A stretch of 22,170 nucleotides of DNA from JANYJJ01 sp038241115. GTDB lineage: Bacteria > Pseudomonadota > Gammaproteobacteria > Burkholderiales > Burkholderiaceae_C. The DNA lies in contig JBBRGA010000047.1 of NCBI GenBank assembly GCA_038241115.1, positions 1-22,170 on the forward strand, in the 5' to 3' direction. Below, in pieces: positions 15,073-22,170 of this stretch; position 1 is the stretch's first letter; every line of letters begins with the position of its first letter. The translations under genes and the position numbers were made by a program. The notes below the pieces were generated by a model. The model saw nothing but the letters and a program-made list of their open reading frames with translations, did no database searches and was not told the DNA's origin.

Positions 15073-15088
15073 ACACTATATCTAGCGC
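15073..15088 (-). promoter_or_regulatory. NrdR box 1 (proximal)
   Basis: ACACTATATCTAGCGC matches 13 of 16 positions of the NrdR box acaCwAtATaTwGtgt. It covers the proposed -10 of nrdA. NrdR is the zinc-finger/ATP-cone repressor of ribonucleotide reductase genes. Confidence 0.8.
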
Positions 15089-15104
15089 ACATCGGACACT
15101 TTAA
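15075..15104 (-). promoter_or_regulatory. Proposed nrdA promoter
   Basis: On the - strand TTAAAG (15104-15099) and TATAGT (15080-15075) are separated by 18 bp. The start would be near 15068, giving a leader of about 204 nt. Overlap with both NrdR boxes fits repression by blocking RNA polymerase. Confidence 0.55.
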
Positions 15105-15119
15105 CACTACCCCTAGCGT
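15104..15119 (-). promoter_or_regulatory. NrdR box 2 (distal)
   Basis: ACACTACCCCTAGCGT keeps both conserved half sites (ACACTA and TAGCGT) of the NrdR box with a divergent centre. It starts 31 bp from box 1, about three helical turns, the spacing expected for cooperative NrdR binding. Confidence 0.72.
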
Positions 15120-15138
15120 GTCGGCTAGAGGGAAATGC

Positions 15139-15173
15139 AGGCTTTTTTATTCGATGAGGTGACCCAAAAGCCT
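15139..15173. other. Inverted repeat between ampD and the nrdA promoter
   Basis: AGGCTTTT (15139-15146) and AAAAGCCT (15166-15173) form an 8-bp stem with a 19-nt loop. It lies just after the ampD stop on the - strand. The T's are within the stem, so it is at best an atypical terminator for the pilSR-ampD transcript. Confidence 0.4.
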
Positions 15174-15190
15174 CAACTTATGATGATGTT

Positions 15191-15865
15191 TCAGCCGCTT
15201 TTTTTCGACGCAAACATCGCAGTCGGCCAGCCCAGTTGCGATTGCAGAGCGGCCCAGTCGAATCCGTCGCCGGGGTCACGCTTGCGGCCTGGCGCGATGT
15301 GTTCGTGGCCCACCACCTGACGCAGCGGAAATTGCAGTCGCACTGCGCTCAGCAAGTCCGCCAGCACGCCGTATTGAGCCACCTCGAAGCCCTGACCTTC
15401 CAAGCCTTCCAGCTCGATGCCGATGGCGTAGTTGTTGCAGTCGTCCTGCCCCAGCCATGCGGACGCACCGGCGTGCCAAGCCCTGTCATCGCAAGACACA
15501 AACTGCTTCAGCTCGCCGCCCCGGCGTATCAAAAAATGCGCCGAAACCTCCAGGCCGCGGATGCTTTGAAAGTAGGGATGAGCGTCCCAATCGAGGCGGT
15601 TGGTGAACAGCCTCTCTATCGCGTCGCCGCCGTATTCGCCCGGCGGCAAGCTGATCGAATGAATCACGGCCAGGTTGATTTCAGTGCCCGCAGGGCGAGC
15701 GCCAAAGTTGGGCGATTCCAGCCGCTCGGCGGCTCGCCACCAACCTGCTAGCCAGCCGTCCTCGGGTCGCCGGCTCGAGTGACCGTGCGGTTCCGTGCGC
15801 GCCTTCAACTGCGTGCGCGCCTTCGGCTTCATTGCCCCGTCAGCACGCCGCCCACCTCGCTTCAT
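15191..15865 (-). CDS. ampD: 1,6-anhydro-N-acetylmuramyl-L-alanine amidase
   Basis: A cytosolic zinc amidase that removes the stem peptide from anhydro-muropeptides during wall recycling, lowering inducers of AmpR/AmpC where present. It has 224 aa. The basic N-terminal 40 residues are longer than in E. coli AmpD. The amidase_2 fold carries zinc ligands His69 (AVIHSISLPPGEYGG), His187 and Asp197 (VGHEHIAPGRKRDPG), with Glu151 (GIELEG) and Lys195 at the catalytic positions; the His-to-Asp and His-to-Lys spacings (10 and 8) equal those of E. coli AmpD. The ATG at 15865 overlaps the response-regulator stop (ATGA); an ATG at 15832 is an alternative without the overlap. No ampE or beta-lactamase is nearby. 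Confidence 0.94.
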   Translation of the reverse strand: MKRGGRRADGAMKPKARTQLKARTEPHGHSSRRPEDGWLAGWWRAAERLESPNFGARPAGTEINLAVIHSISLPPGEYGGDAIERLFTNRLDWDAHPYFQSIRGLEVSAHFLIRRGGELKQFVSCDDRAWHAGASAWLGQDDCNNYAIGIELEGLEGQGFEVAQYGVLADLLSAVRLQFPLRQVVGHEHIAPGRKRDPGDGFDWAALQSQLGWPTAMFASKKSG

Positions 15866-17583
15866 GTGTCGAACGAATCGCCGCCCACGGTCACATTCAG
15901 GCGCGCCATGCGGTAACGCATTTGTCTGAGCGACAAGCCCAAACTGGCGCCGGCAGCGGTCCGGTTGTAACGGTAGCGCTCGAGCGACCTGACCAAGATG
16001 TCGCGCTCGACTTCGTCCAGGTAGCGAGCCAAATCATCAGGAAGCGGCTGTTCTGCAAACGCCACAGGAGCAAGCACTGACTCGAGTTGGGCACCGGTTT
16101 GCGAGAAGTTTGCCGGCACGGCCTGGATGGGCAACAGCCGCTCCAAGTCAGCCACGTCGAACCGCGTGTTCGCTGTGATGAGTTCAAGCTCTTGCGCTGC
16201 GGTGTCGGTGAACACCGTCTCGGGCAAACCCAGGTCGTAGACATCGATGCTTTCACCGCCGGTCAAGGCCACAGCGCGGTGAAGCAAATTTTCGAGCTCG
16301 CGCACATTGCCGGGAAACGGGTAGCGCGACAGATGGACCAGCGCGTCGCGCGTCAGCGTCGGCGCGGGCGAGACGTTGGCATCGCGCGCGATGCGCTCGA
16401 GCACACGCTCACTGATAAGACGCAAATCGGCAGTGCGGTCGCGCAGCGGCGGCACGCAAATTTGAATCACGTTCAGGCGGTAATACAAATCTTGCCGAAA
16501 CTGCCCAGCCTGCACTTCGCTGCCCAAGTCTTTGTGGGTCGCACTCAGCAGCCGCACATTCACCGCCAGCTCGTTCATGGCGCCCACGGGCCGCACCGAA
16601 CGTTCCTGAATCGCGCGCAGCAACTTGCTTTGCATAGACAACGGCAGCTCGCCGATCTCGTCTAAAAACAGCGTGCCGCCATTGGCCGCCTGGAAAAACC
16701 CCTCGCGATCTTCCATGGCCCCAGTGAAGGCGCCCTTGCGGTAACCGAAGAACTCCGCTTCCAGCAACTGCTCGGGAATGGCACTGCAATTCACGGCGAT
16801 GAAGGGCTGCGCGTGGCGCGGGCTGACCTCGTGGATGGCGCGGGCCACCAGTTCTTTGCCGGTTCCCGACTCGCCGCTGACCAGCACCGGGGCCATGCTG
16901 CGAGCCACCTTTTCGATGAGCTCGCGCACGTGTTGCATGGCCTGCGAGTCCCCGGCCATGCGGCGCAGCGCGGCGCTGTCAGGAATCTCAGCCGCCGCCG
17001 GCAGCACGGCCTTGCTGGCCCTTGCCGCATTGACCACCGCAGCAACCGCCGCCGCCTGACTTTGTGCCGACTCGACAGGCAGCGTGCGCCTCGGCGGCAT
17101 GGGGTCTGGTGCCGGCGGCGGGTGAGGCGCGGATGAAGATGAGGGCGAAGACGCTGACGCTGACGACCGCGGCAACGACGATGGGTCAACGGTCGGCAGC
17201 GTGGCCGGGACGCGCCCCAAACTCGACGCCACCACCGCTCGAAACTGCTTCAAGTCGACCGGCTTGGTGAGGTAATCGTAGGCACCCGCCTTCAAGGCTT
17301 CGACGGCGTTTTCGGCCGATCCATAGGCGGTGATGACAATGGCTTTCTCGCGTCGGCCGTTTTCCTCCAGCCAGCGCAAAACCTCCAAGCCAGTGCCGTC
17401 GGGCAAACGCATGTCAGTGATCACGGCGCTGTAGACGCGGTCTTTCAAGTGCAGCTTGGCATCTGCCACCGTGCCCGCCGTTTCGATGTCATAGCCCTCA
17501 CGCAGCAACGTGAGCTCGTACAGAGTGCGCAGGTCGGGCTCGTCGTCGATGACCAGCAAGCTGAAGTGGGAAGGTGGGTTCAT
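15862..17583 (-). CDS. pilR: PilR-like sigma-54-dependent response regulator
   Basis: An NtrC-class activator, partner of the upstream kinase; the PilR type activates pilA from a sigma-54 promoter. From ATG 17583 it has 573 aa. The receiver domain (6-122) has the acid pair Asp13/Asp14, phospho-acceptor Asp57 (VITDMRLPDGTG) and Lys107. A Ser/Pro/Ala-rich linker covers about 125-200. The AAA+ domain (about 205-440) has GESGTGKE (237-244), the sigma-54 contact loop GAFTGA (284-289), Walker B LFLDEIGELP (305-314) and the FPGNVRELEN motif (423-432). A Fis-type helix-turn-helix ends the protein (about 528-563, NRTAAGASLGLSLRQMRYRM). An ATG at 17640 would overlap the kinase by 32 bp; 17583 sits right before the receiver and is preferred. 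Gene identity beyond the family is inference from context. Confidence 0.88.
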   Translation of the reverse strand: MNPPSHFSLLVIDDEPDLRTLYELTLLREGYDIETAGTVADAKLHLKDRVYSAVITDMRLPDGTGLEVLRWLEENGRREKAIVITAYGSAENAVEALKAGAYDYLTKPVDLKQFRAVVASSLGRVPATLPTVDPSSLPRSSASASSPSSSSAPHPPPAPDPMPPRRTLPVESAQSQAAAVAAVVNAARASKAVLPAAAEIPDSAALRRMAGDSQAMQHVRELIEKVARSMAPVLVSGESGTGKELVARAIHEVSPRHAQPFIAVNCSAIPEQLLEAEFFGYRKGAFTGAMEDREGFFQAANGGTLFLDEIGELPLSMQSKLLRAIQERSVRPVGAMNELAVNVRLLSATHKDLGSEVQAGQFRQDLYYRLNVIQICVPPLRDRTADLRLISERVLERIARDANVSPAPTLTRDALVHLSRYPFPGNVRELENLLHRAVALTGGESIDVYDLGLPETVFTDTAAQELELITANTRFDVADLERLLPIQAVPANFSQTGAQLESVLAPVAFAEQPLPDDLARYLDEVERDILVRSLERYRYNRTAAGASLGLSLRQMRYRMARLNVTVGGDSFDT

Positions 17584-17608
17584 CGGCGCACGCGTGAAGG
17601 TTTGGACA

Positions 17609-19642
17609 TCATGTGCCAGCGCGCAATCGCGAATCGGCATCGGTGAGCACTTGCCGACGCAGCACCACCAGGAATTCGTTGCGATGCGCGGAGCTGCTGA
17701 TAGGCAGGTTCGCGTCCCTCAAGCGGTATTCGATGCTTGCTCCGTAGCGATCGCACAACTCTCGGCAAATGTACAAGCCCAAGCCCGTGCCCCGACTGCG
17801 CGTGGAGAAGAAGGGCTCGAACAAATAGCGCTCAACATCGGGCGCGATGGCTGCGCCGTCGCTGGCCACACTGAGGTGAACTTGATGGTCGCTGCTGGCC
17901 CACAAACGCAGGTGCACAGAACCCGGCGACTGACTGCCATGGCGCAACGCGTTGTCAAGCAAATTGATGAGCACGCGACGCAAGTGTTCCGCGTCAAAAA
18001 CCGCGCCCACGGGCCGGGTCGGCAGGTCGACCTGGAGCGCGCTGCGCTCACCCAACACCACGCCAGCCGAACGCGCCCAGTCGCTGCACGCGGCCGCCAC
18101 TTGTGCGTTGACATCGATCACGCGCAACTCTTGCGTCAAACCTGGGGCCACCTCCATCACATCTTCAACGATGCGTTTGAGGCGTTCGACGTTGTCGGCC
18201 ACCATGCGCGTGAGCTGCTGTTGAGTGGGCGTTACCGCGTCTTCCGCAAGTAACGCATTGGCCTGCGAAATAGCGGCCAAAGGGTTGCGAATTTCATGCG
18301 CGATACCGGCCGACACCCGGCCCATGGCTGCCAGCTTTTCTTGACGGATGCGGGCTTGCATGCTGCGAACATCTTCGAGCAGCAGCACGCAAAACTCCTC
18401 CGGCGCCTCGTTGGCCCTGACGTCACGTCGGCGCGTGAAGCGGATCCGGACGCGCAGCATGCGCTGCGTCGGTGACGCGGCCTGATCGGCAGTCTGTGCC
18501 GCAGTGAAGTCCAGCACCACATCACGGCCCGCCTCGGGCCAGACGGCTTCCGTGAAGGCGCGCTCCACCGTTCTGACCAGCGACTCCCACGCCTTCACAC
18601 CGCGCAATTGAAAAGGCGCCGGCCGGCTGATGCCTGTGGGTGCCAGCAAACGACGCGCCGCCGGGTTGGCGGCTCGCACACGACCCATGCGGTCCACCAC
18701 CAACACACCGTCTTGCATTTCTTCAATCACCAAACGGTTCAACTGGGCTTGCTGGCGCGCCATTTCCAGACTGCCTTTGGAGTTGAGCTGCTCGCGTATC
18801 AAGCGGCTGGCCAGCTCGCCGGCCAGCAACGCGACGCCGAACATGCCCATGCCGACCAAACCCGCCTCGGCCATCAAAGCGGCTGTTTCGGCCCCGCCCA
18901 ACACGTTCAACCAAGCCACGCTGAGCAAGCTGATCGCCACGATTGCAGCAGTTGCCAAAGCCTGAACGCGCGGCGTGATCATGCCGGCCATCAAAACCGG
19001 CAACACCAACAAAGCCACGTAGTTGAAGCCGGACGAACGCGACACCAAATGCAATGCGGTGAAGCAGACAATGTCTGCCCCGATCGTGCTGAGCCACTGC
19101 GGACCGCCCATGCGCAGCATCGCGTTCGGCTCGGCTTGAGGCGGCTGACGCAGGCTCGGCAGGGCGGGCCACTCAGGCAACCAGCGTGGCAACCAGCGTG
19201 GCAACCAGCGCGGCCACCAGCGCGGCAGCCACCACATGCTCAGCGCCAAGGCGGCGTAAAGCGCGCACAACATCGCGACCCACAGCGGCGGGCGCACGCC
19301 AAAGCCCCACGCCACCGCCTGCACAACCAGCAACGCCACTCCCACTGCGGCTCGAGCACCCAAAAATACGCGGTAGATGCGCTGAAACGCGCCCGGTTCT
19401 TTCGGAGCAGTTGGGGCACCGCTCGACACGCCGTCGCGCGACATGAAAAGCGAGTCGCTCGGCATCTGCGAATCGCGCGACCACGTGGCGCCGTCGGGGG
19501 CTGTGGCGTCGCCGTCCCACTGGGTTTCGACCGGTTCGGCGTCAGAACTCGGAGCCGTGTCGCCAAACCAGGGTTGATGGAGTGAGCGCGCTTCTCGGCG
19601 GCTTGCGCGCCTGTCTTTTTGGCGACGCTCGCTCGACGTCAA
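17609..19642 (-). CDS. pilS: PilS-like membrane sensor histidine kinase
   Basis: Autophosphorylates and passes phosphate to the downstream regulator. Reading from TTG 19642 it has 677 aa. A hydrophilic N-terminus contains HQPWFG. About six membrane helices follow (between 97 and 278), interrupted by a Trp/Pro/Arg repeat loop. A PAS-like domain spans about 300-430, the phosphorylation box is GIAHEIRNPL with His449, the N box NLLDNALRHG (560-569), and the G2-type box SRGTGLGL (616-623). The G1 box reads SDGAAI instead of DNGPGI. TTG 19642 is chosen because it overlaps the preceding TGA (TTGA) and keeps HQPWFG; ATG 19465 is an alternative. No pilin genes are in view, so the target is inferred. 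Confidence 0.87.
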   Translation of the reverse strand: MTSSERRQKDRRASRREARSLHQPWFGDTAPSSDAEPVETQWDGDATAPDGATWSRDSQMPSDSLFMSRDGVSSGAPTAPKEPGAFQRIYRVFLGARAAVGVALLVVQAVAWGFGVRPPLWVAMLCALYAALALSMWWLPRWWPRWLPRWLPRWLPEWPALPSLRQPPQAEPNAMLRMGGPQWLSTIGADIVCFTALHLVSRSSGFNYVALLVLPVLMAGMITPRVQALATAAIVAISLLSVAWLNVLGGAETAALMAEAGLVGMGMFGVALLAGELASRLIREQLNSKGSLEMARQQAQLNRLVIEEMQDGVLVVDRMGRVRAANPAARRLLAPTGISRPAPFQLRGVKAWESLVRTVERAFTEAVWPEAGRDVVLDFTAAQTADQAASPTQRMLRVRIRFTRRRDVRANEAPEEFCVLLLEDVRSMQARIRQEKLAAMGRVSAGIAHEIRNPLAAISQANALLAEDAVTPTQQQLTRMVADNVERLKRIVEDVMEVAPGLTQELRVIDVNAQVAAACSDWARSAGVVLGERSALQVDLPTRPVGAVFDAEHLRRVLINLLDNALRHGSQSPGSVHLRLWASSDHQVHLSVASDGAAIAPDVERYLFEPFFSTRSRGTGLGLYICRELCDRYGASIEYRLRDANLPISSSAHRNEFLVVLRRQVLTDADSRLRAGT
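19176..19223 (-). repeat. 12-bp coding tandem repeat for the W-L-P-R loop of the kinase
   Basis: Four 12-bp units on the + strand (GGCAACCAGCGT twice, then GGCAACCAGCGC and GGCCACCAGCGC). In the kinase they encode repeated R-W-L-P or R-W-W-P in a loop between the second and third membrane helices. Copy-number change keeps the frame. Confidence 0.88.
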
Positions 19643-19932
19643 AGCGGATGGGCCAGCTCGAACGCGCGGCGATGTGCCGCATCGCAAAAAACGCCGCCGC
19701 GTCCGGGCAAGCTTTCGCCCAACGGCAACAGCACGCCACAGTGCGCGCAGGCCAACAGTGGCTCGTTTTCGGTTTGTTCGCTGCGTTCTCCATGCCCGCT
19801 CTCAGCACGTGCGCCGCCCTGGCCTGAGGGCTTGCCATCAGGCTTCGCGTCGACCTTGCGCGAGCCGCCACGGCCCAGTTTGGCAATGAACAGCACGGCA
19901 ATCACGATGGCAATCAACAGCAGGTATTTCAT
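19639..19932 (-). CDS. PP0621-type small membrane protein with CxxC zinc-finger motif
   Basis: A 97-aa protein of unknown function. One N-terminal membrane helix (MKYLLLIAIVIAVLFIA, 1-17) is followed by a disordered Gly/Lys/Glu-rich linker (20-57) and a compact C-terminal domain with CAHCG (Cys62, Cys65), Cys83 and His87 (FCDAAHRRAFE). This looks like a four-ligand zinc site of the treble-clef kind and matches the family called PP0621 in pseudomonads and Burkholderiales. The ATG at 19932 overlaps the stop of the upstream YpjD-like gene (ATGA), and its own stop overlaps the proposed kinase start (TTGA), so it is part of that operon. The open frame extends upstream to 20190, but within the YpjD-like gene. 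Confidence 0.85.
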   Translation of the reverse strand: MKYLLLIAIVIAVLFIAKLGRGGSRKVDAKPDGKPSGQGGARAESGHGERSEQTENEPLLACAHCGVLLPLGESLPGRGGVFCDAAHRRAFELAHPL

Positions 19933-20816
19933 GCTGTGGCGACCTTGTGCAAAACCACTTCCATCACAAAGCGCGAACCGACATAAGCCAGCAACAGCAA
20001 ACCCGCACCGGTGTAGAGCCAACGCGTGGCCTGCGGACCACGCCAACCGAATGCGCGCCGTCCGCCAAGCAACGCGGCAAACACGCACCAGCCCAATAAG
20101 GAGAAAACCGTTTTGTGATCCCAACGCCACGGCGACGCGTACCACGCACCCAATAGCAAGGCCACGCTGAGCACCACAAAGCCGGCCCACACAAACTGAA
20201 ACGTCAGGCGCTCTAAACGCATCAAGGGCATGCCAGCCGCCGCGCTCGAACTTGCACCCAAATTACCCGCCGGGCCACCCAAACTGGCGACACTCACGTT
20301 CATCGGACGCATGCCGCGCATGCGTTGATCGGCTCGGCTCAGCATGGCCGCGTGCAACACCGCCGCGCCGAACAGGCCGTAAGACGCGATGCCCAAGACC
20401 CAGTGCAACGGTATCCATGCTGACGCCAGTTGCGGCCTGTTTTCGCCTGGAAACAAGGTGGCCAACAGCACCGCAGCACCGCCCAAGACCGCCAAACTGC
20501 GACGCACGCCGATCATGGGCAAAAAGCGGCTCTCCAGCATGTAGACGCCGATCACCAGCCACAGCGTGACCGACAGTGCGGGCGCAAATCCGAATCGTGC
20601 GCCGGTGCTGCCCAAGCCGACGCCGGCGGCGTCCATGGCGATGCTCACGCCGTGCGAAATCCAGCCTATCAAAAGCGGCATTCGAAGCTTCGCCGGCGCG
20701 GCGCTGGGCATCAGTGCCACCGCTGCGTATGCGACGAAGGCAATCAGGCTTTGCAGCAACAAAGGTGCACTGATGGCGGCGTGATCGGCGCCAAAAAGTC
20801 CAAAAGTTAAACTCAT
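19929..20816 (-). CDS. YpjD/CcsA-like inner membrane protein (cytochrome c assembly family)
   Basis: A 295-aa protein with about eight membrane helices starting MSLTFGLFGADHAAIS. The CcsA/CcmC-type tryptophan-rich motif is present in weakened form as SPWRWDHKTVFSLLGW (WxWDxK kept, Pro-Lys-Glu partly lost), and a loop His is found in SHGVSI and LHWVLGI. A Gly/Ser/Ala-rich insertion (GGPAGNLGASSSAAAGM) lies mid-protein. E. coli ypjD is also next to ffh, which supports a YpjD assignment over a true haem-handling CcsA. Function is not settled. It heads a - strand operon with the PP0621-type gene, pilS, pilR and ampD, and is divergent from ffh by 49 bp. The ATG at 20816 is preferred over an upstream start at 20885, which lies within ffh. 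Confidence 0.86.
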   Translation of the reverse strand: MSLTFGLFGADHAAISAPLLLQSLIAFVAYAAVALMPSAAPAKLRMPLLIGWISHGVSIAMDAAGVGLGSTGARFGFAPALSVTLWLVIGVYMLESRFLPMIGVRRSLAVLGGAAVLLATLFPGENRPQLASAWIPLHWVLGIASYGLFGAAVLHAAMLSRADQRMRGMRPMNVSVASLGGPAGNLGASSSAAAGMPLMRLERLTFQFVWAGFVVLSVALLLGAWYASPWRWDHKTVFSLLGWCVFAALLGGRRAFGWRGPQATRWLYTGAGLLLLAYVGSRFVMEVVLHKVATA

Positions 20817-20822
20817 CGCCAC

Positions 20823-20828
20823 AGTGTA
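20823..20828 (-). promoter_or_regulatory. Possible -10 element for a leaderless YpjD-like transcript
   Basis: TACACT on the - strand lies exactly 6 nt before the ATG at 20816, so transcription could begin at or next to the start codon. With a 17-bp spacer the -35 position reads TCGAAC, a poor match. No Shine-Dalgarno is seen. The divergent ffh ATG is only 49 bp away, so its promoter must overlap this site or lie in the YpjD-like gene. Confidence 0.35.
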
Positions 20829-20865
20829 CTTTCGCGACCCCGTTAGTTCGAGGGCCGCCACGCCC

Positions 20866-22170
20866 ATGGCATCGACCCTCACCAACCGCCTGAGTCAGCT
20901 CGTAAAAACGATGCGTGGCCAGGCCCGCATCACCGAAGACAACGTGCAAGAAATGATGCGCGAAGTGCGCATGGCACTGTTGGAAGCCGACGTGGCCTTG
21001 CCAGTCGTGCGCGACTTCATAGCGCGCGTCAAAGAAAAAGCCTTGGGTGCAGAAGTGGTGGGCTCTTTATCACCGGGCCAAGCGCTGGTGGGCATCGTCA
21101 ACCGCGAGCTGATCGCCACGATGTCGGGCAACGACATTGGCGGCGCGGGTGGCAAAGACTCAGACATCAATTTGGCGGCCCAACCGCCGGCCGTGATCTT
21201 GATGGCAGGCCTGCAAGGCGCGGGGAAAACCACCACCACCGCCAAGCTGGCCAAACACCTGATCGAGAAGCGCAAAAAGAAGGTGCTTACGGTGTCGGCC
21301 GACGTGTACCGCCCCGCCGCGATCGAGCAATTGAAGGTCGTTACGCAGCAAGCGGGCGCGCAGTGGTTTGCCTCCAGCGCCACCGACAAGCCAGTCGATA
21401 TCGCGCTGGCAGCCCTCGATTACGCGCGCAAACATTACTTCGATGTGCTGCTGGTTGACACCGCTGGCCGGCTGGCGATTGACGAGGCGTTGATGGCCGA
21501 GATCAGCGCGCTGCACGCGGTGCTCAAGCCCGTGGAGACGCTGTTCGTGGTCGACGCGATGCAGGGCCAGGACGCGGTCAACACCGCCAAGGCGTTCAAA
21601 GAAGCGCTGCCTCTGACCGGCATCGTGCTGACCAAGATGGACGGTGACTCACGCGGCGGCGCAGCGCTGTCGGTGCGTCAAATCACAGGCGCGCCCATCA
21701 AGTTTGCGGGCACCAGCGAGAAGATCGACGGGCTCGAGGTGTTCGATGCCGAACGCCATGCGGGCCGCGTGCTGGGCATGGGCGACATCCTGGCGCTGGT
21801 CGAGCAAGTCACGCAGGGCGTGGACGTGGCGGCTGCGCAAAAGCTGGCGGACAAGGTCAAGGCCGGAACGGCATTCGATTTGAATGACTTCTTGTCGCAG
21901 ATTTCGCAGATGAAAAAGATGGGCGGACTGGCCGGCTTGATGGACAAATTGCCCACGCAAATGACTGCCAAAGCGGGCGCGGTGGACATGGACAAAGCCG
22001 AGCGCGATGTGCGCCGCATGGAAGGCATTATTTGCTCCATGACCGCGCTGGAGCGGCGCAAGCCCGACCTCATCAAAGCCACCCGCAAGCGCCGCATTGC
22101 CGCCGGTGCAGGCGTGCAAGTGCAAGAGGTCAACCGCATGCTCAATCAGTTTGAGCAGATGCGCGACATG
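20866..22170 (+). CDS. ffh: Signal recognition particle GTPase Ffh (3' end outside window)
   Basis: The GTPase that binds signal peptides and 4.5S RNA and delivers ribosomes to FtsY at the membrane. The frame is open from ATG 20866 to the last base (435 codons), so only the end of the M domain is missing. The N domain starts MASTLTNRLSQLVKTMRG, with the ALLEADVALPVV motif (37-48). The G domain shows P-loop GLQGAGKTTTTAKLA (115-129), the SADVYRPAAIEQL box (144-156), DTAGR (198-202) and TKMDGDSRGGAALS (256-269). The methionine-rich M domain begins near 325 (FLSQISQMKKMGGLAGLMDKLP region) and includes RRMEGIICSMT. The start lacks a clear Shine-Dalgarno. Confidence 0.97.
   Translation, partial: MASTLTNRLSQLVKTMRGQARITEDNVQEMMREVRMALLEADVALPVVRDFIARVKEKALGAEVVGSLSPGQALVGIVNRELIATMSGNDIGGAGGKDSDINLAAQPPAVILMAGLQGAGKTTTTAKLAKHLIEKRKKKVLTVSADVYRPAAIEQLKVVTQQAGAQWFASSATDKPVDIALAALDYARKHYFDVLLVDTAGRLAIDEALMAEISALHAVLKPVETLFVVDAMQGQDAVNTAKAFKEALPLTGIVLTKMDGDSRGGAALSVRQITGAPIKFAGTSEKIDGLEVFDAERHAGRVLGMGDILALVEQVTQGVDVAAAQKLADKVKAGTAFDLNDFLSQISQMKKMGGLAGLMDKLPTQMTAKAGAVDMDKAERDVRRMEGIICSMTALERRKPDLIKATRKRRIAAGAGVQVQEVNRMLNQFEQMRDM

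Larger units (their letters stand above)
14865..15190 (-). other. 326-bp nrdA regulatory region
   Basis: Between the ampD stop and the nrdA start. It holds, from far to near nrdA: an inverted repeat at 15139-15173, two NrdR-like boxes over a promoter, three DnaA-box-like sequences and a Shine-Dalgarno. The expected leader is about 200 nt. No gene is supported. Confidence 0.7.

Noticed and set aside
14865..15107. N-terminal extension of nrdA up to a GTG at 15107
   Set aside because: It lies across the proposed promoter and NrdR boxes, and the ATG at 14864 has a good ribosome site.
14865..15190. Adenosylcobalamin riboswitch before nrdA
   Set aside because: No B12-box-like sequence seen, and the class I subunits need no cobalamin; NrdR/DnaA-type sites explain the region better.
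18608..19585. 325-codon + strand ORF opposite the sensor kinase, His/Gln/Arg-rich
   Set aside because: Composition typical of an antisense frame; the - strand encodes an intact histidine kinase.

Overview
The window reads as a chromosomal housekeeping segment of a GC-rich betaproteobacterium, most likely Burkholderiales and Comamonadaceae-like. The basis is gene order and protein character: an RNase/TonB/aroE/mtgA cluster, accB-accC-prmA followed by a zinc-ribbon DUF3426 protein, nrdA-nrdB followed by a lysine/alanine-rich histone H1-like gene, and ffh divergent from a ypjD-PP0621-pilS-pilR-ampD run. I see no rRNA, tRNA, transposase, phage gene or CRISPR array. This is taxonomic inference, not a database match.

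Left part, + strand (1-9131). A C-terminal fragment, probably of an RNase II/R-type exoribonuclease, is followed by a TonB-like protein, shikimate dehydrogenase (aroE) and monofunctional transglycosylase (mtgA, GTGA overlap). Next come an uncharacterised protein with a degenerate nucleotidyltransferase-like motif and a TlpA-type thioredoxin (ATGA overlap). A 320-bp gap with a hairpin precedes the fatty-acid operon accB-accC-prmA, then a DUF3426 protein and a PfkB-family sugar/nucleoside kinase. A palindromic intrinsic terminator at about 9279-9304 separates this strand from the convergent right part.

Right part, - strand (20816 down to 9394). Reading in transcription order: a YpjD/CcsA-like membrane protein, a PP0621-type small zinc-finger membrane protein, a PilS-like sensor kinase, a PilR-like sigma-54 activator and AmpD amidase. 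Most of these junctions are 4-nt overlaps, so this looks like one operon. Then comes the ribonucleotide reductase unit, nrdA and nrdB, and after a 336-bp gap the histone H1-like gene. The nrdA upstream region holds two NrdR-like boxes 31 bp apart over a plausible promoter, plus three DnaA-box-like sequences in the leader, consistent with dNTP synthesis being tied to nucleotide status and replication. ffh (signal recognition particle GTPase) starts at 20866 on the + strand and runs off the window end.

No clearly new multi-gene system is visible. The more unusual items are the degenerate nucleotidyltransferase-like protein, an orphan + strand terminator in the nrdB/histone gap (possible small RNA), a 36-codon upstream ORF abutting accB, two TANNNT-N6-ATG arrangements suggesting leaderless transcripts, and the in-frame 12-bp and 18-bp coding repeats.
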